A stretch of 64,000 bases of DNA, taken from NCBI GenBank assembly GCA_009360345.1, contig SPDP01000003.1, positions 558,001 to 622,000 on the forward strand, in the 5' to 3' direction. The stretch is from Alcaligenaceae bacterium SAGV5 (GTDB lineage Bacteria; Pseudomonadota; Gammaproteobacteria; Burkholderiales; Burkholderiaceae_B). The position numbers were made by a program, and so were the translations under genes. How positions within the stretch are numbered: the stretch's first letter is position 1; every line of letters starts with the position of its first letter. Positions 50,091 through 58,597 of this stretch are shown here, piece by piece. Under the pieces are notes generated by a model. The model made no database searches. It was not told the DNA's origin and saw only the letters and a program-made list of their open reading frames with translations.

Positions 50091-50900
50091 TCAGCGCAGG
50101 ACGCGCTGATCGCTCAGGTCTTTCGCGCCCACCGTCTCGGCAATCGACGCACCGGTGATGTCGAGGATGGGCAGGTCCGCGAGCGCGTTGACGATGTGGT
50201 ACATGGTGGGCAATTGCTCCCAGGTCGAGCGCACGAACGCCAGCCGGCCGGTGCCGCGCCGGAACGAGCGATGGCGCATGGGACTGCCGCCCGAGGGCGA
50301 GATCACCATCTCGCTGACGGAGGGTGCCGCGCCCGAGATCGCGGGCAGGTACCGATAGTGCAGGACGCCGTCGGCGGCGGGGGCGGCGGGAGGCGTGGCC
50401 TCGTCGAGTCCATCGATTTCCATGCGCAGGAATTCGTGGCCGTCCCAACTGGCCGCGTAGCAGTGCGCGCCGCGCAGGATGCGCGGTTCGGGCAATTCGC
50501 AGTAGAGCTTGGCGTATCCGAGCTCCTCGCGGCCGGTGATGATGGGCTCGGGACGGTTTTCCCACAAGACGGAAAGGAAAGGCCCGCGCGCCGTTTCTTC
50601 GCGCCCCTGGTACCGCACGGGGAACCTGACGCCCAGGAGGTTATAGCCCCGCCCGGCCAGCCATTCCAGTTCACGCAGCATGGTGTGTTCGACGGTCACG
50701 ACGGGCGGGCCGTCGAGTTCGCAGCCGGGAGGCAACAGGGCTTCCAGGCGCGAGCGCTCGGTCAGGAAGCTGATCGCGGCGGACGTGCGCGGGGCGCGGC
50801 TCATGTCGAAAGTCCGGCCGTCGGGTCCCTGCCGGGGGCCGGCGCTGGGACCGAAGACGACGGGCATGCGGTGGCGGCCCGCGTGGGGATCGAAAGTCAT
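50091..50900 (-). CDS. Acetoacetate decarboxylase-family enzyme
   Basis: Protein of 269 residues with the ADC fold. The Schiff-base-forming Lys is likely Lys131 in REELGYAKLYCEL, aligned with the ADC catalytic Lys region. Family members decarboxylate or cleave beta-keto acids, and some act as aldolase-dehydratases. In this operon it probably processes the keto acid left after ring cleavage and hydrolysis, but the exact reaction is open. Its start overlaps the hydrolase stop as ATGA. Confidence 0.8.
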   Translation of the reverse strand: MTFDPHAGRHRMPVVFGPSAGPRQGPDGRTFDMSRAPRTSAAISFLTERSRLEALLPPGCELDGPPVVTVEHTMLRELEWLAGRGYNLLGVRFPVRYQGREETARGPFLSVLWENRPEPIITGREELGYAKLYCELPEPRILRGAHCYAASWDGHEFLRMEIDGLDEATPPAAPAADGVLHYRYLPAISGAAPSVSEMVISPSGGSPMRHRSFRRGTGRLAFVRSTWEQLPTMYHIVNALADLPILDITGASIAETVGAKDLSDQRVLR

Positions 50901-51751
50901 GGTTGTATCTCGGAGGTGGGAGGAGGTTGGAAGGATGGCCGGACGGCGGCGAGCCCGTGCAGGAACGCGGCCAGTTCGCGCGTGACGGCCTCGGGTTGTT
51001 CGAGCGGCGCGGAGTGGCCCGCCAGCGGGAGGCCGGCCAGCCGCGCGTCGGGGACCTGCCCAAGGTAGGCCCGGGCCAGCGCGATGGGGCTGATCAGGTC
51101 ATCTTCGCCCCAGAGTAGCAGGGTCGGGACGGCCAGGTTGCCCAGCCTGGGAACGAGGTCTTCATAGCTCAGGCCCAGCCTGACCGCCAGCGCCAGCGCC
51201 GCCGGGTCGTGGCGGACGAATACCTGCCGCGCGGCCGCCATTCGTTCGGGATGGGCGGCCCGGGTGTGGGGGCTGAACATGCGGTCCGCGATCGACCGGA
51301 ACAGCTGCTCGCGATCGCGGGCGCTGCCGTGCGCGAGCGTTTCGGAGGCCTGCCGCATCCGGTTCCGGGCGTCGCTCGCCGGTGCGTGAGGCGTCGCGTT
51401 CATGATCACCAGCGCGGCAACCCGTTCCGGATGGGCCAGGGCGGTCCGGGCGAAGACGGCGCCGCCCTGGCTCAGGCCCACCAGGATGGCGCGTTCGGCC
51501 CCCAGCGCCGGGATCAGGGCGGCGACGTCCTCCACCAGGTCGGCGGCGGTCCAGCCTTGCGGCCGCCAGCCGCTGTCCCCGTGGCCGGGCCAGTCCAGGC
51601 GCACGCAGCGGTAACGGTCCCCCAGCGCCTCTGCCTGCCGGGCGAACATGGAACGGTCGAAATACAGACCGTGCCCGAACAGGACCAAGGGTCCCGCGCC
51701 CGATGCTTCGTACGCGTAGACGGTGCCGCGGATGTCCAGGGTGCGGATCAT
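50897..51751 (-). CDS. Alpha/beta hydrolase (meta-cleavage product hydrolase-like)
   Basis: Hydrolase of 284 residues: oxyanion loop LFGHGLYFDRSMF, nucleophile Ser in VGLSQGGAVF, acid Asp in LWGEDDLISP and His in LAGHSAPLEQP. MhpC/BphD-type enzymes hydrolyse C-C bonds of ring-fission products, which fits the neighbouring dioxygenase. An ester or lactone hydrolase is the alternative. ATGA overlaps at both ends show tight coupling with the flavin monooxygenase and decarboxylase genes. Confidence 0.85.
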   Translation of the reverse strand: MIRTLDIRGTVYAYEASGAGPLVLFGHGLYFDRSMFARQAEALGDRYRCVRLDWPGHGDSGWRPQGWTAADLVEDVAALIPALGAERAILVGLSQGGAVFARTALAHPERVAALVIMNATPHAPASDARNRMRQASETLAHGSARDREQLFRSIADRMFSPHTRAAHPERMAAARQVFVRHDPAALALAVRLGLSYEDLVPRLGNLAVPTLLLWGEDDLISPIALARAYLGQVPDARLAGLPLAGHSAPLEQPEAVTRELAAFLHGLAAVRPSFQPPPTSEIQP

Positions 51752-53412
51752 GGCGCGGTGTCCGCCGCCCGCCCCGCGAGCACGTCCAGCAGGGCGGGCG
51801 GCAGCGATTCGCCGCGCCAGGCGACGTGCTGGTCGGGCCGGATCAGGGCCAGCGGCGCGCCGTAGAGGCGGGCCAGTCCCGCGTCGGGAAGCCGCAGATG
51901 GCGCAGCGGCAGGCCGGCCTCGGCGGCGAGGCGCGCCGCCGCCATGCCGGCCTGTGGCGTGCCGGCCGTGTCCAGCAACGTATATTCCGGACCGAGCCGG
52001 TCGTACAGAGGCGTACCGTCCGGCATGCGCCACATGGGCGCGCGATGGCCCGGGGCGGCGTGAGGCGGATAGCGGGTCGAATCGTAGGCCGGTCCGGGTC
52101 CGGCCTCGGCCCGCAGGATGGGCGATGCGCAATAGCGCTGGTCCAGCACGGTGCCGTCCGACCACCACTGGGGTTCGAGGTCGCGGGCGACGGGCGCGCT
52201 CAGTTCCGCGCGCCGGTCCCGGGCCTCGGGGCCGGTGTCCACGGCCTGCATGACGGCCGACAGACGGTCGAAGGTGGAGCGCAGCCGTTCGTAGTTGGCG
52301 TGGGCCTCCTTCGAGGTGCGCTGCACGATGGGCAGGCGTTCGGGGCTGTAGCTGTCCAGGATGGCTTCGTCGGCCCAGCCGCGCAGCACGTGCGCCAGCT
52401 TCCATCCCAGGTTGACCGCGTCGCCCACGCCGAGATTGAGGTTGTGTCCACCCAGGGGAGGGATGAGGTGGGCCGCGTCGCCGGCGAGGAAGACAGGGCC
52501 GTGGCGGAACCGCTGCGCCAGCAGTTCGAAATAGGAAAAGGGATAGGTCCTTTCCAGCGTGAACGAGAGGCCGGGGCCGATCAGGCGGCGGATCACCGCG
52601 TGGGCGTCGATATCTTCGCCGCTCCCCGCGGGCGGGCGGTAGGTGAATTCCCAGCGGTCGCCGCAGATCAGCCGCGCGGTGCCGGGCACTTCGGGGCTGG
52701 CGCAGAAATACATGACTGAATCGGCGATGCCGCGGCTGCGCATGGCCGCCAGCAGGTCGGGGGCATGGAAGAACATGGATATCTGGCGCGACAGGGCGCC
52801 GGCGCCTTCGTACGGGATCCCGGCTGCGCCGCGCACCAGGCTGCGGCCGCCGTCGCAGCCGATCAGGTAGCGCGCCTCCATCGAACGTGTCTGCCCCGTG
52901 CGGACGTCTTGGACCGTGGCGGCGACGCGGCCGCCGTCGCGCATCTCGACCGCCGTGGCCCGCGACGAGAACGCGATGCGCGCGCCCAGCTCGCGCGCCT
53001 TGTCCAGCAGCAGTTCCTGGACCTGGCCCTGGGCGACCCACAGCGCATCCTCGGCCGCGTCGTCCAGCACCCGGTGCCAGCCCAGTCCTTCGGCGCGCAC
53101 GCAGGCGAATTGCGTGCCGCCCAGTCCATCGAGGAAGGTGACGTGCGACGGCCACCCCGCCGGCACGTGGTTGACGGCCTTCAGCCGCCCGGCCAGGCCC
53201 CAGCGCCGCATGTGTTCCATGGTGCGCTTGTTCATGTTCATGGCCCGGGTCCACCAGTGCCCGACGGCCTCGACCTCGTCGATGACCTGGCATGAAATGC
53301 CCCGCAGGCCCAGTTCGACGGCGACGGCCAGCCCGACGGGGCCGGCGCCGACCACCAGCACATCGGGATCGGTCGCCAGGGATGGGGAGTGGGAGAAAGG
53401 GCGCTGCGTCAT
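51748..53412 (-). CDS. FAD-dependent aromatic hydroxylase (MhpA/PheA-like)
   Basis: Monooxygenase of 554 residues: FAD-binding DVLVVGAGPVGLAVAVELGLRG, the internal IGCDGGRSLVR and the GDAAHLIPPLGGHNLNLGVGDAVNLGWKLA motif, plus a C-terminal thioredoxin-like region as in phenol hydroxylases. It should ortho-hydroxylate a phenolic acid to a catechol for the dioxygenase at 49447. The ATG at 53412 has GGAGA upstream; the frame extends further but into the operator region. First gene of the four-gene operon. Confidence 0.9.
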   Translation of the reverse strand: MTQRPFSHSPSLATDPDVLVVGAGPVGLAVAVELGLRGISCQVIDEVEAVGHWWTRAMNMNKRTMEHMRRWGLAGRLKAVNHVPAGWPSHVTFLDGLGGTQFACVRAEGLGWHRVLDDAAEDALWVAQGQVQELLLDKARELGARIAFSSRATAVEMRDGGRVAATVQDVRTGQTRSMEARYLIGCDGGRSLVRGAAGIPYEGAGALSRQISMFFHAPDLLAAMRSRGIADSVMYFCASPEVPGTARLICGDRWEFTYRPPAGSGEDIDAHAVIRRLIGPGLSFTLERTYPFSYFELLAQRFRHGPVFLAGDAAHLIPPLGGHNLNLGVGDAVNLGWKLAHVLRGWADEAILDSYSPERLPIVQRTSKEAHANYERLRSTFDRLSAVMQAVDTGPEARDRRAELSAPVARDLEPQWWSDGTVLDQRYCASPILRAEAGPGPAYDSTRYPPHAAPGHRAPMWRMPDGTPLYDRLGPEYTLLDTAGTPQAGMAAARLAAEAGLPLRHLRLPDAGLARLYGAPLALIRPDQHVAWRGESLPPALLDVLAGRAADTAP

Positions 53413-53454
53413 GATCGTCTCCTGCGTCGGGGCGCTTCCATCGTCTTCCTTTTT

Positions 53455-53471
53455 ATTCCTAATAAAGGAAT
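53455..53471. promoter_or_regulatory. Palindrome ATTCCT-N5-AGGAAT, candidate operator 1
   Basis: ATTCCTAATAAAGGAAT lies 43 bases upstream of the hydroxylase start in the divergent promoter region. It shares the core TTCCT-N5-AGGAA with a second palindrome at 53586. Two copies of one dyad flanking a divergent promoter region suggest a single regulator controlling both operons, probably the TetR encoded at 54753. Confidence 0.55.
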
Positions 53472-53585
53472 TTATTGCGAGATTCTTGTCGTCATCAAGA
53501 GCGTTGTCAAGAGCCTTTTGCAGTGCATAAACGAGAAGATTGGCCGTCCTTTGCCGGTATCCGCGAGGCATGGAAATTCCTGTTG

Positions 53586-53608
53586 TTATTTCCTAAAAAA
53601 GGAAATAA
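53586..53608. promoter_or_regulatory. Palindrome TTATTTCCT-N5-AGGAAATAA, candidate operator 2
   Basis: Perfect 9-bp arms around AAAAA, 30 bases before the Bug gene start. The core matches operator 1 on the other side of the same region. Overlap with the expected promoter of the Bug gene would suit repression. Confidence 0.55.
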
Positions 53609-53637
53609 ATTATGCCAACAACGACCGGGAGACATCC

Positions 53638-54690
53638 ATGCATGCAATGAACGACGCCGTGCCGGCGAAGCATCCGCCTGCCGCGGCGGACCAGGGCGGG
53701 CGACGCTGGCGGAGGCCGCCGGGGCGCCTCGCGCGCCGGTTCCTGTCCGGCGTCCTGCTGGCGCTGGCGGGCGCGCACGCCGCGCTTGCCGGCGAGTTCC
53801 CGGACAAGCCTGTCACCATCATTTCTCCGTTCGCGCCGGGCGGCGCCGATCTGTTCCTGCGCATCGTGGCGCCGAAGCTGGGCGAGCAACTGGGGCAGCC
53901 GGTCGTCATCGAGAACGTGCCCGGCGCCGGAGGCATCCTGGGAGCGGAGCGCGTGATGCACGCGCCGCCGGATGGCTACACATTGCTGTTCGCGCCGTCC
54001 AGCGTGACCGTCACGGCGAAGTTCCTGTCGGCCAACGTGCGTTTCGACATCCTGAAGGATTTCACGCCGATCAGCCTGATGCACGAGACGCCCCAGGTGC
54101 TGTTCGTGCCGGGCGACCTGCCGGTCAATTCGGTGGCCGAGCTGATCCACTACGCGAAGCAGCGGCCGGGCAAGCTGGCCTACGGCAGCGCGGGCATCGG
54201 TTCGGTCATGCAGTTCAACGCCGAGCTGTTCAAGATGGAGTCCGGCACGGACATCCTGCACGTGCCCTTCAAGGGCATCAGCCCCATGAATACCGAGATC
54301 CTGGGCGGCCGCGTGGCCATGGGGTTCTCCACGCTGGCCTCGGTGGCGCCTTTCGCGAAGGCGGGCAAGCTCAAGGTGCTGGCCGCGCTCGATGCCAGGC
54401 GCCTGCCGTTCCTGCCCGACACGCCGGCGATCACCGAGACGTTGCCCGGTTTCCGCACCGTAGGCACCTGGTCTTCGCTGCTCGGGCCCGCGGGCATGCC
54501 GAAGGCGATCCAGGAGCGCCTGACGCGTGCCATGAGCGCCGTGCTGGCGATGCCCGACGTCAAGCGTTCGTACGATTTGAACTATGGCCTGATCATTGCC
54601 GGCTCGCCCGCGGACCTTACCCGGCGCCTGCAGAGCGAAATCGCGCAGACCACCCGCATCGCCGACACGGCGGGCATCCGTGCGGAATAG
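53638..54690 (+). CDS. Bug/TctC-family periplasmic solute-binding protein
   Basis: Receptor of 350 residues. The N-terminus is unusually long: about 35 charged residues (many Arg, with RRFLSG) before the signal-peptide core VLLALAGAHAALA, so a twin-arginine route is conceivable. Bug motifs VTIISPFAPGGADLFLR and VVIENVPGAGGILGAE follow. ATG at 53638 with GGGAG upstream; an ATG nine bases later is possible. Divergent from the hydroxylase operon and probably supplies its aromatic substrate. Confidence 0.9.
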   Translation: MHAMNDAVPAKHPPAAADQGGRRWRRPPGRLARRFLSGVLLALAGAHAALAGEFPDKPVTIISPFAPGGADLFLRIVAPKLGEQLGQPVVIENVPGAGGILGAERVMHAPPDGYTLLFAPSSVTVTAKFLSANVRFDILKDFTPISLMHETPQVLFVPGDLPVNSVAELIHYAKQRPGKLAYGSAGIGSVMQFNAELFKMESGTDILHVPFKGISPMNTEILGGRVAMGFSTLASVAPFAKAGKLKVLAALDARRLPFLPDTPAITETLPGFRTVGTWSSLLGPAGMPKAIQERLTRAMSAVLAMPDVKRSYDLNYGLIIAGSPADLTRRLQSEIAQTTRIADTAGIRAE

Positions 54691-54752
54691 CCGTTGCGCC
54701 GGAGGAAGACGCCGGCCGCGCAGGGGCGGAGCGGGAAGGGGGGCGTGCGATA

Positions 54753-55460
54753 ATGCCCGCCGGATCGAACCGGGTGGCGGGCATGGCGCGCATGGCAAAG
54801 GAAAATTCGGAGTCCGGCGGGGAGCGCAAGCGCGGCAAGGGGCGGCCCTCGGGCGCGGAGTCCGCCGTCGGCCGCAACCGCATCCTCGAACTGGCCGCGG
54901 ACTTCCTGAAGACCCATCCCGTCTCCGAGTTGAGCACGGTCAACATTGCCAAGGTCGCCGGCGTCGATCCCGCGCTGGTGCGCTATTACTTCGGGTCCAA
55001 GAACGGCCTGCTGGCCGAGCTCATCTCCAAGTCCACGGGCGAGCGCACCGCGCTGAGCCTGCGGTACCTGTCCGATGCCGGCACGGCGGACCAGAAGCTC
55101 AAGCAGCGCGTCCGGTCGGTCCTGCAGGCCAACGTCGACAGCCCCTATTACCACGAGGTGATGGTGGCCCGGATCTTCAATGCCGACGACGAGGCGGCCC
55201 GGGCGATCCTCAACGACCTGGCCCAGCGCGGCCGCTATCTGGCCGAGAAATTCATGGCGGACGGCGAACGCAGCGGCGAACTGCGGGCGGTCGATCCCGC
55301 GTTCTTCCACATGCTGGTGGTCGGGGCCTGTTCCTTCTTCGTGACGGGCAGGCCGCTGCAGGAGGCCATGCGCGGCCGCAAGGTCAACGACCGGACCCTC
55401 GATGCCTTCGCCGAGTTCTTCGTCGACGTCGTGCTGAACGGACTCAAGCCCCGGCCCTGA
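54753..55460 (+). CDS. TetR-family transcriptional regulator
   Basis: Regulator of 235 residues. The basic N-terminus is followed by a TetR helix-turn-helix (about 43-90: RILELAADFLKTHPVSELSTVNIAKVAG, then VRYYFGSKNGLLAEL) and a helical ligand domain. The start is uncertain: ATG at 54753 has AAGGGGGG upstream, while ATGs at 54783 and 54792 are possible. Likely controls the hydroxylase and Bug operons via the paired TTCCT-N5-AGGAA palindromes. Confidence 0.88.
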   Translation: MPAGSNRVAGMARMAKENSESGGERKRGKGRPSGAESAVGRNRILELAADFLKTHPVSELSTVNIAKVAGVDPALVRYYFGSKNGLLAELISKSTGERTALSLRYLSDAGTADQKLKQRVRSVLQANVDSPYYHEVMVARIFNADDEAARAILNDLAQRGRYLAEKFMADGERSGELRAVDPAFFHMLVVGACSFFVTGRPLQEAMRGRKVNDRTLDAFAEFFVDVVLNGLKPRP

Positions 55461-55533
55461 CGGGAGCGCCGCGGCGCCGCCGGCACGCCGCCGGCCCGGT
55501 CCATCGGCTTTCATCCATCCGGGGGGACCATCC

Positions 55534-56526
55534 ATGTTGAAAGAGGGAGCGCCGGGCTGGCGCGCGCTGTGCCCGTGCTGCATCGACTTCCATGCGCACT
55601 TCATCCATCGCGAGGTCTTCGAGCTGGCGCAGCCGCACAGCGTGTCCAGCTGCTTCGGGCAGCGGCCGCTGTCGGCCGACAATCCACGCTTCCTGGGCAT
55701 GCTGGATCCGCACCGGCAGGTCGACGACATGGCGGCGCGCGGCATCGATCGCCATGTGATTTCGTCGGCCGACGTCGTGGCGTCCCGGGCCTGGGCCGAG
55801 CCCGCCGAGGAAGCCCGGCAGGCAAGGCTGGTCAACGACATGGCGGCCGACTGGGTGCGCAGGTTCCCGGACCGGTTCGTGGGAACGTTCGTGCTGCCCC
55901 TGGGCGACATGGCGCTGGCCCTGCGCGAGATGGAGCGCGCGGTGGCGATGGGGCTGCGCGTGGCCAACCTGCCCAGCAACCACCGGGGCAGCTACCTGGG
56001 CGAGGCCCGCTACGGGGAAATGTGGGGCGCCATCGAAGACCAGGCGCTGGTCGCCTTCATCCACCCCGACGGGGTGCGCGACCCGTGGTTCCAGAACCAT
56101 GCGCTCTGGAATTCCATCGGCCAGTCCATCGAAGAGGTCAAGGTCATGTCCTCGCTGATCTACGAAGGCGTCATGGAGCGGCACCCGGGCCTGCGGATCG
56201 TCATGGCCCACGGAGGCGGGTACATGCCCTACTACATGGGGCGGCTGGACCGCAACGCGACGTACCGGCCGGACACCATGCGCAACCTGAGCAAGCTGCC
56301 CAGCCATTACCTGCGCGATTTCCACTACGATAGCTGCGTGTACGATCCACATACCCTGGCGCTGCTGGTGCGCTGCGTGGGGGCGGACCGCCTCGTCCTG
56401 GGCGGGGATTACCCGTTCGGCGACGCCGACCCGGTCGGCGGACTGTCGGCGCTGGAGCCGGCGCAGCAGGCGGCGGTCGCGGGGGGCAATGCCGTCCGGC
56501 TGCTCGATTCCGGGGGCGGGAACTGA
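55534..56526 (+). CDS. ACMSD-like amidohydrolase/decarboxylase
   Basis: Metal-dependent TIM-barrel protein of 330 residues in the amidohydrolase_2 family. Ligands visible are DFHAHF near the N-terminus, His in VAFIHPDG, His in VMAHGGGYMPY and Asp in GGDYPFGD. Relatives decarboxylate 2-amino-3-carboxymuconate semialdehyde, resorcylate or similar aromatic-derived acids. It fits the neighbouring meta-cleavage operon as a decarboxylation step. GGGGGGA precedes the ATG. Confidence 0.85.
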   Translation: MLKEGAPGWRALCPCCIDFHAHFIHREVFELAQPHSVSSCFGQRPLSADNPRFLGMLDPHRQVDDMAARGIDRHVISSADVVASRAWAEPAEEARQARLVNDMAADWVRRFPDRFVGTFVLPLGDMALALREMERAVAMGLRVANLPSNHRGSYLGEARYGEMWGAIEDQALVAFIHPDGVRDPWFQNHALWNSIGQSIEEVKVMSSLIYEGVMERHPGLRIVMAHGGGYMPYYMGRLDRNATYRPDTMRNLSKLPSHYLRDFHYDSCVYDPHTLALLVRCVGADRLVLGGDYPFGDADPVGGLSALEPAQQAAVAGGNAVRLLDSGGGN

Positions 56527-56589
56527 GGAAAAGGCAAGGGCGGCCCGCGGGCGGCGTTGTTTATTGCACGTGGCGCTTGCAGTCTCATA

Positions 56590-56605
56590 CTGTTTTTTTA
56601 TACAG
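56590..56605. promoter_or_regulatory. LexA (SOS) box of recA
   Basis: CTGTTTTTTTATACAG matches the CTGT-N8-ACAG consensus, with symmetry extending to ATACTGT...ACAGTAT (56587-56608). It overlaps the likely -10 (TATACA, 56599-56604) of a promoter whose -35 is TTGCAG (56577-56582). Position 45 bases before recA is as expected for SOS control. Confidence 0.9.
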
Positions 56606-56650
56606 TATCGAGCAGTGCAATAATTCGCCCATCAACCCAAGGATCCCAGA

Positions 56651-57724
56651 ATGGACGACACCAAAGCTTCCAAGGCCGCTGCCGCTGCCCAGAACGAAAA
56701 GGCCAAGGCCCTGGCCGCCGCGCTGTCCCAGATCGAAAAGCAGTTCGGCAAGGGCTCGGTCATGCGCTATGGCGACAACGAGGTCGAGCACGACATCCAG
56801 GTCGTCTCCACCGGTTCGCTGGGCCTGGACATCGCCCTGGGCGTCGGCGGCCTGCCGCGCGGCCGGGTCGTCGAGATCTACGGTCCGGAATCGTCCGGCA
56901 AGACCACGCTCACGCTGCAGGTCATCGCCGAAATGCAGAAAATCGGCGGCGCCTGCGCCTTCATCGACGCCGAACACGCGCTGGACGTGCAATACGCCGC
57001 CAAGCTGGGCGTGAACCTGACCGATCTCCTGATCTCGCAGCCCGACACCGGCGAGCAGGCGCTGGAGATCACCGACGCGCTGGTGCGTTCGGGCGCGGTC
57101 GACCTGATCGTCATCGACTCGGTCGCGGCGCTGGTGCCCAAGGCCGAAATCGAAGGCGAGATGGGCGACTCCCTGCCCGGCCTGCAGGCCCGCCTGATGA
57201 GCCAGGCGCTGCGCAAGCTGACCGCCTCGATCAAACGCACCAACTGCATGGTCATCTTCATCAACCAGATCCGGATGAAGATCGGCGTCATGTTCGGCAA
57301 CCCGGAAACCACCACCGGCGGCAACGCGCTGAAGTTCTACGCCTCGGTCCGCCTCGACATCCGCCGCACCGGCTCCATCAAGAAGGGCGACGAGGTCATC
57401 GGCAACGAAACCCGCGTCAAGGTGGTCAAGAACAAGGTGTCGCCGCCGTTCAAGAGCGCCGAGTTCGACATCATGTACGGTGCCGGCATCTCGCGCGAAG
57501 GCGAGATCCTGGACCTGGGCGTGCAGGCGGGCATCGTCGAGAAGTCCGGGTCCTGGTTCAGCTATAACGGCGAACGCATCGGCCAGGGCAAGGACAATGC
57601 CCGCGAGTTCCTGAAAGAGCGCGTTGAAATGGCCATCGAGATCGAAAACCGCGTGCGCGACAACCTGGGGGTTGTTGCCCGGGTCGCCGGCGCTGGCAAA
57701 GTGACCGAGCTTGAAGGCGACTGA
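56651..57724 (+). CDS. recA: Recombinase RecA
   Basis: RecA of 357 residues: binds single-stranded DNA, catalyses strand exchange and triggers LexA cleavage. Walker A GPESSGKT at 78-85, Walker [11 protein letters not shown], loop L1 region [10 protein letters not shown] and loop L2 region [15 protein letters not shown] are intact. No intein or insertion. LexA box upstream; the recX start overlaps its last 14 bases. A conserved core gene that anchors this end of the window as chromosomal backbone. Confidence 0.99.
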   Translation: MDDTKASKAAAAAQNEKAKALAAALSQIEKQFGKGSVMRYGDNEVEHDIQVVSTGSLGLDIALGVGGLPRGRVVEIYGPESSGKTTLTLQVIAEMQKIGGACAFIDAEHALDVQYAAKLGVNLTDLLISQPDTGEQALEITDALVRSGAVDLIVIDSVAALVPKAEIEGEMGDSLPGLQARLMSQALRKLTASIKRTNCMVIFINQIRMKIGVMFGNPETTTGGNALKFYASVRLDIRRTGSIKKGDEVIGNETRVKVVKNKVSPPFKSAEFDIMYGAGISREGEILDLGVQAGIVEKSGSWFSYNGERIGQGKDNAREFLKERVEMAIEIENRVRDNLGVVARVAGAGKVTELEGD

Positions 57725-58187
57725 GGACGGCAAGCCCGCCTCGGGGCCTTCGCTGAAGGCCCGGGCGGTGGGCTACCTGTCCCGGCGCGAACACAGCCGC
57801 CTGGAACTGGGCCGCAAGCTTGCCCGTTTCGGGGAAGAGGACGAGGTTCGCGCCGTGCTCGACAGCCTGGAGAAGGAAGGCTGGCTGTCCACCGAGCGCT
57901 ACGCCCAGAGCGTGGTGCACCGGCTGGCCGCCAAGCAGGGCACCATGCGCATCATGCATGAACTGCGCCAACATGGCGTGGCCGACGCCCAGATCGCCGA
58001 GTTGCGGGACACGCTCGACGCCACCGAGCTGGCGCGGGCCCGAGAGGTATGGCGCAAGCGTTTCGGCACGCTGCCCGCCGATGCCGGCCAGCGTGCGAAG
58101 CAGGTGCGTTTCCTGATGTCCCGGGGCTTTGGCCAGGCCACCATCAGGCAGGTGCTGCGGGGCGTGGACCTCAACGAGCTGGACTAG
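57711..58187 (+). CDS. recX: Regulatory protein RecX
   Basis: RecX of 158 residues, inhibitor of RecA filament extension. Three-helix repeats are visible: [48 protein letters not shown] and [18 protein letters not shown]. The only upstream start in frame is TTG at 57711, overlapping recA by 14 bases, which would couple it to recA translation; a later start would cut the N-terminal tail but not the repeats. Confidence 0.93.
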   Translation: MKATEDGKPASGPSLKARAVGYLSRREHSRLELGRKLARFGEEDEVRAVLDSLEKEGWLSTERYAQSVVHRLAAKQGTMRIMHELRQHGVADAQIAELRDTLDATELARAREVWRKRFGTLPADAGQRAKQVRFLMSRGFGQATIRQVLRGVDLNELD

Positions 58188-58246
58188 GGCCTGTTCACGC
58201 TGAATCCCCGTACACTTGCAGCATCCGCTTTCGCCGCGAGGCCGCT

Positions 58247-58549
58247 ATGCGCGCATTGTTGCTGGCCCTGTGCCTGAGTGTGTCCAGCCTGTGGGCCTGC
58301 GCCCAGCCCGCCCCCCAGGCGGGCGAAGTGGTCACGCTGGAGGGGCGCCTCGTGCTCAAGGGCAATGAACCCTTCATCGTCGCCGTGCTGGAGTCGGGCG
58401 ACCGGCAGTGGGACCTGCGGGGCCTGAGCCGGCAGCAGATGCAGGATCTGCAAGCCCGCACCGTCACGGTCACCGGCACGGTGACCCGTTCCGCCGGCGA
58501 AGCCGGCGGCGGGATGCCGGCCCAGTTGCAGGTGCAATCCATCCGCTAG
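58247..58549 (+). CDS. Small exported protein, OB-fold-like
   Basis: Protein of 100 residues with a signal peptide (LLLALCLSVSSLWACAQP; the Cys could be lipidated though the lipobox is imperfect). The mature part (VVTLEGRLVLKGNEPFIVAVLESGDRQ, ARTVTVTGTVTR) looks like a small beta-barrel of OB type. Function unknown. ATG at 58247. Confidence 0.7.
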   Translation: MRALLLALCLSVSSLWACAQPAPQAGEVVTLEGRLVLKGNEPFIVAVLESGDRQWDLRGLSRQQMQDLQARTVTVTGTVTRSAGEAGGGMPAQLQVQSIR

Positions 58550-58597
58550 CCCACCTGCCATGGTATGTTGCGCGGAAGCTTCTTCGGCGGGGGCAAG

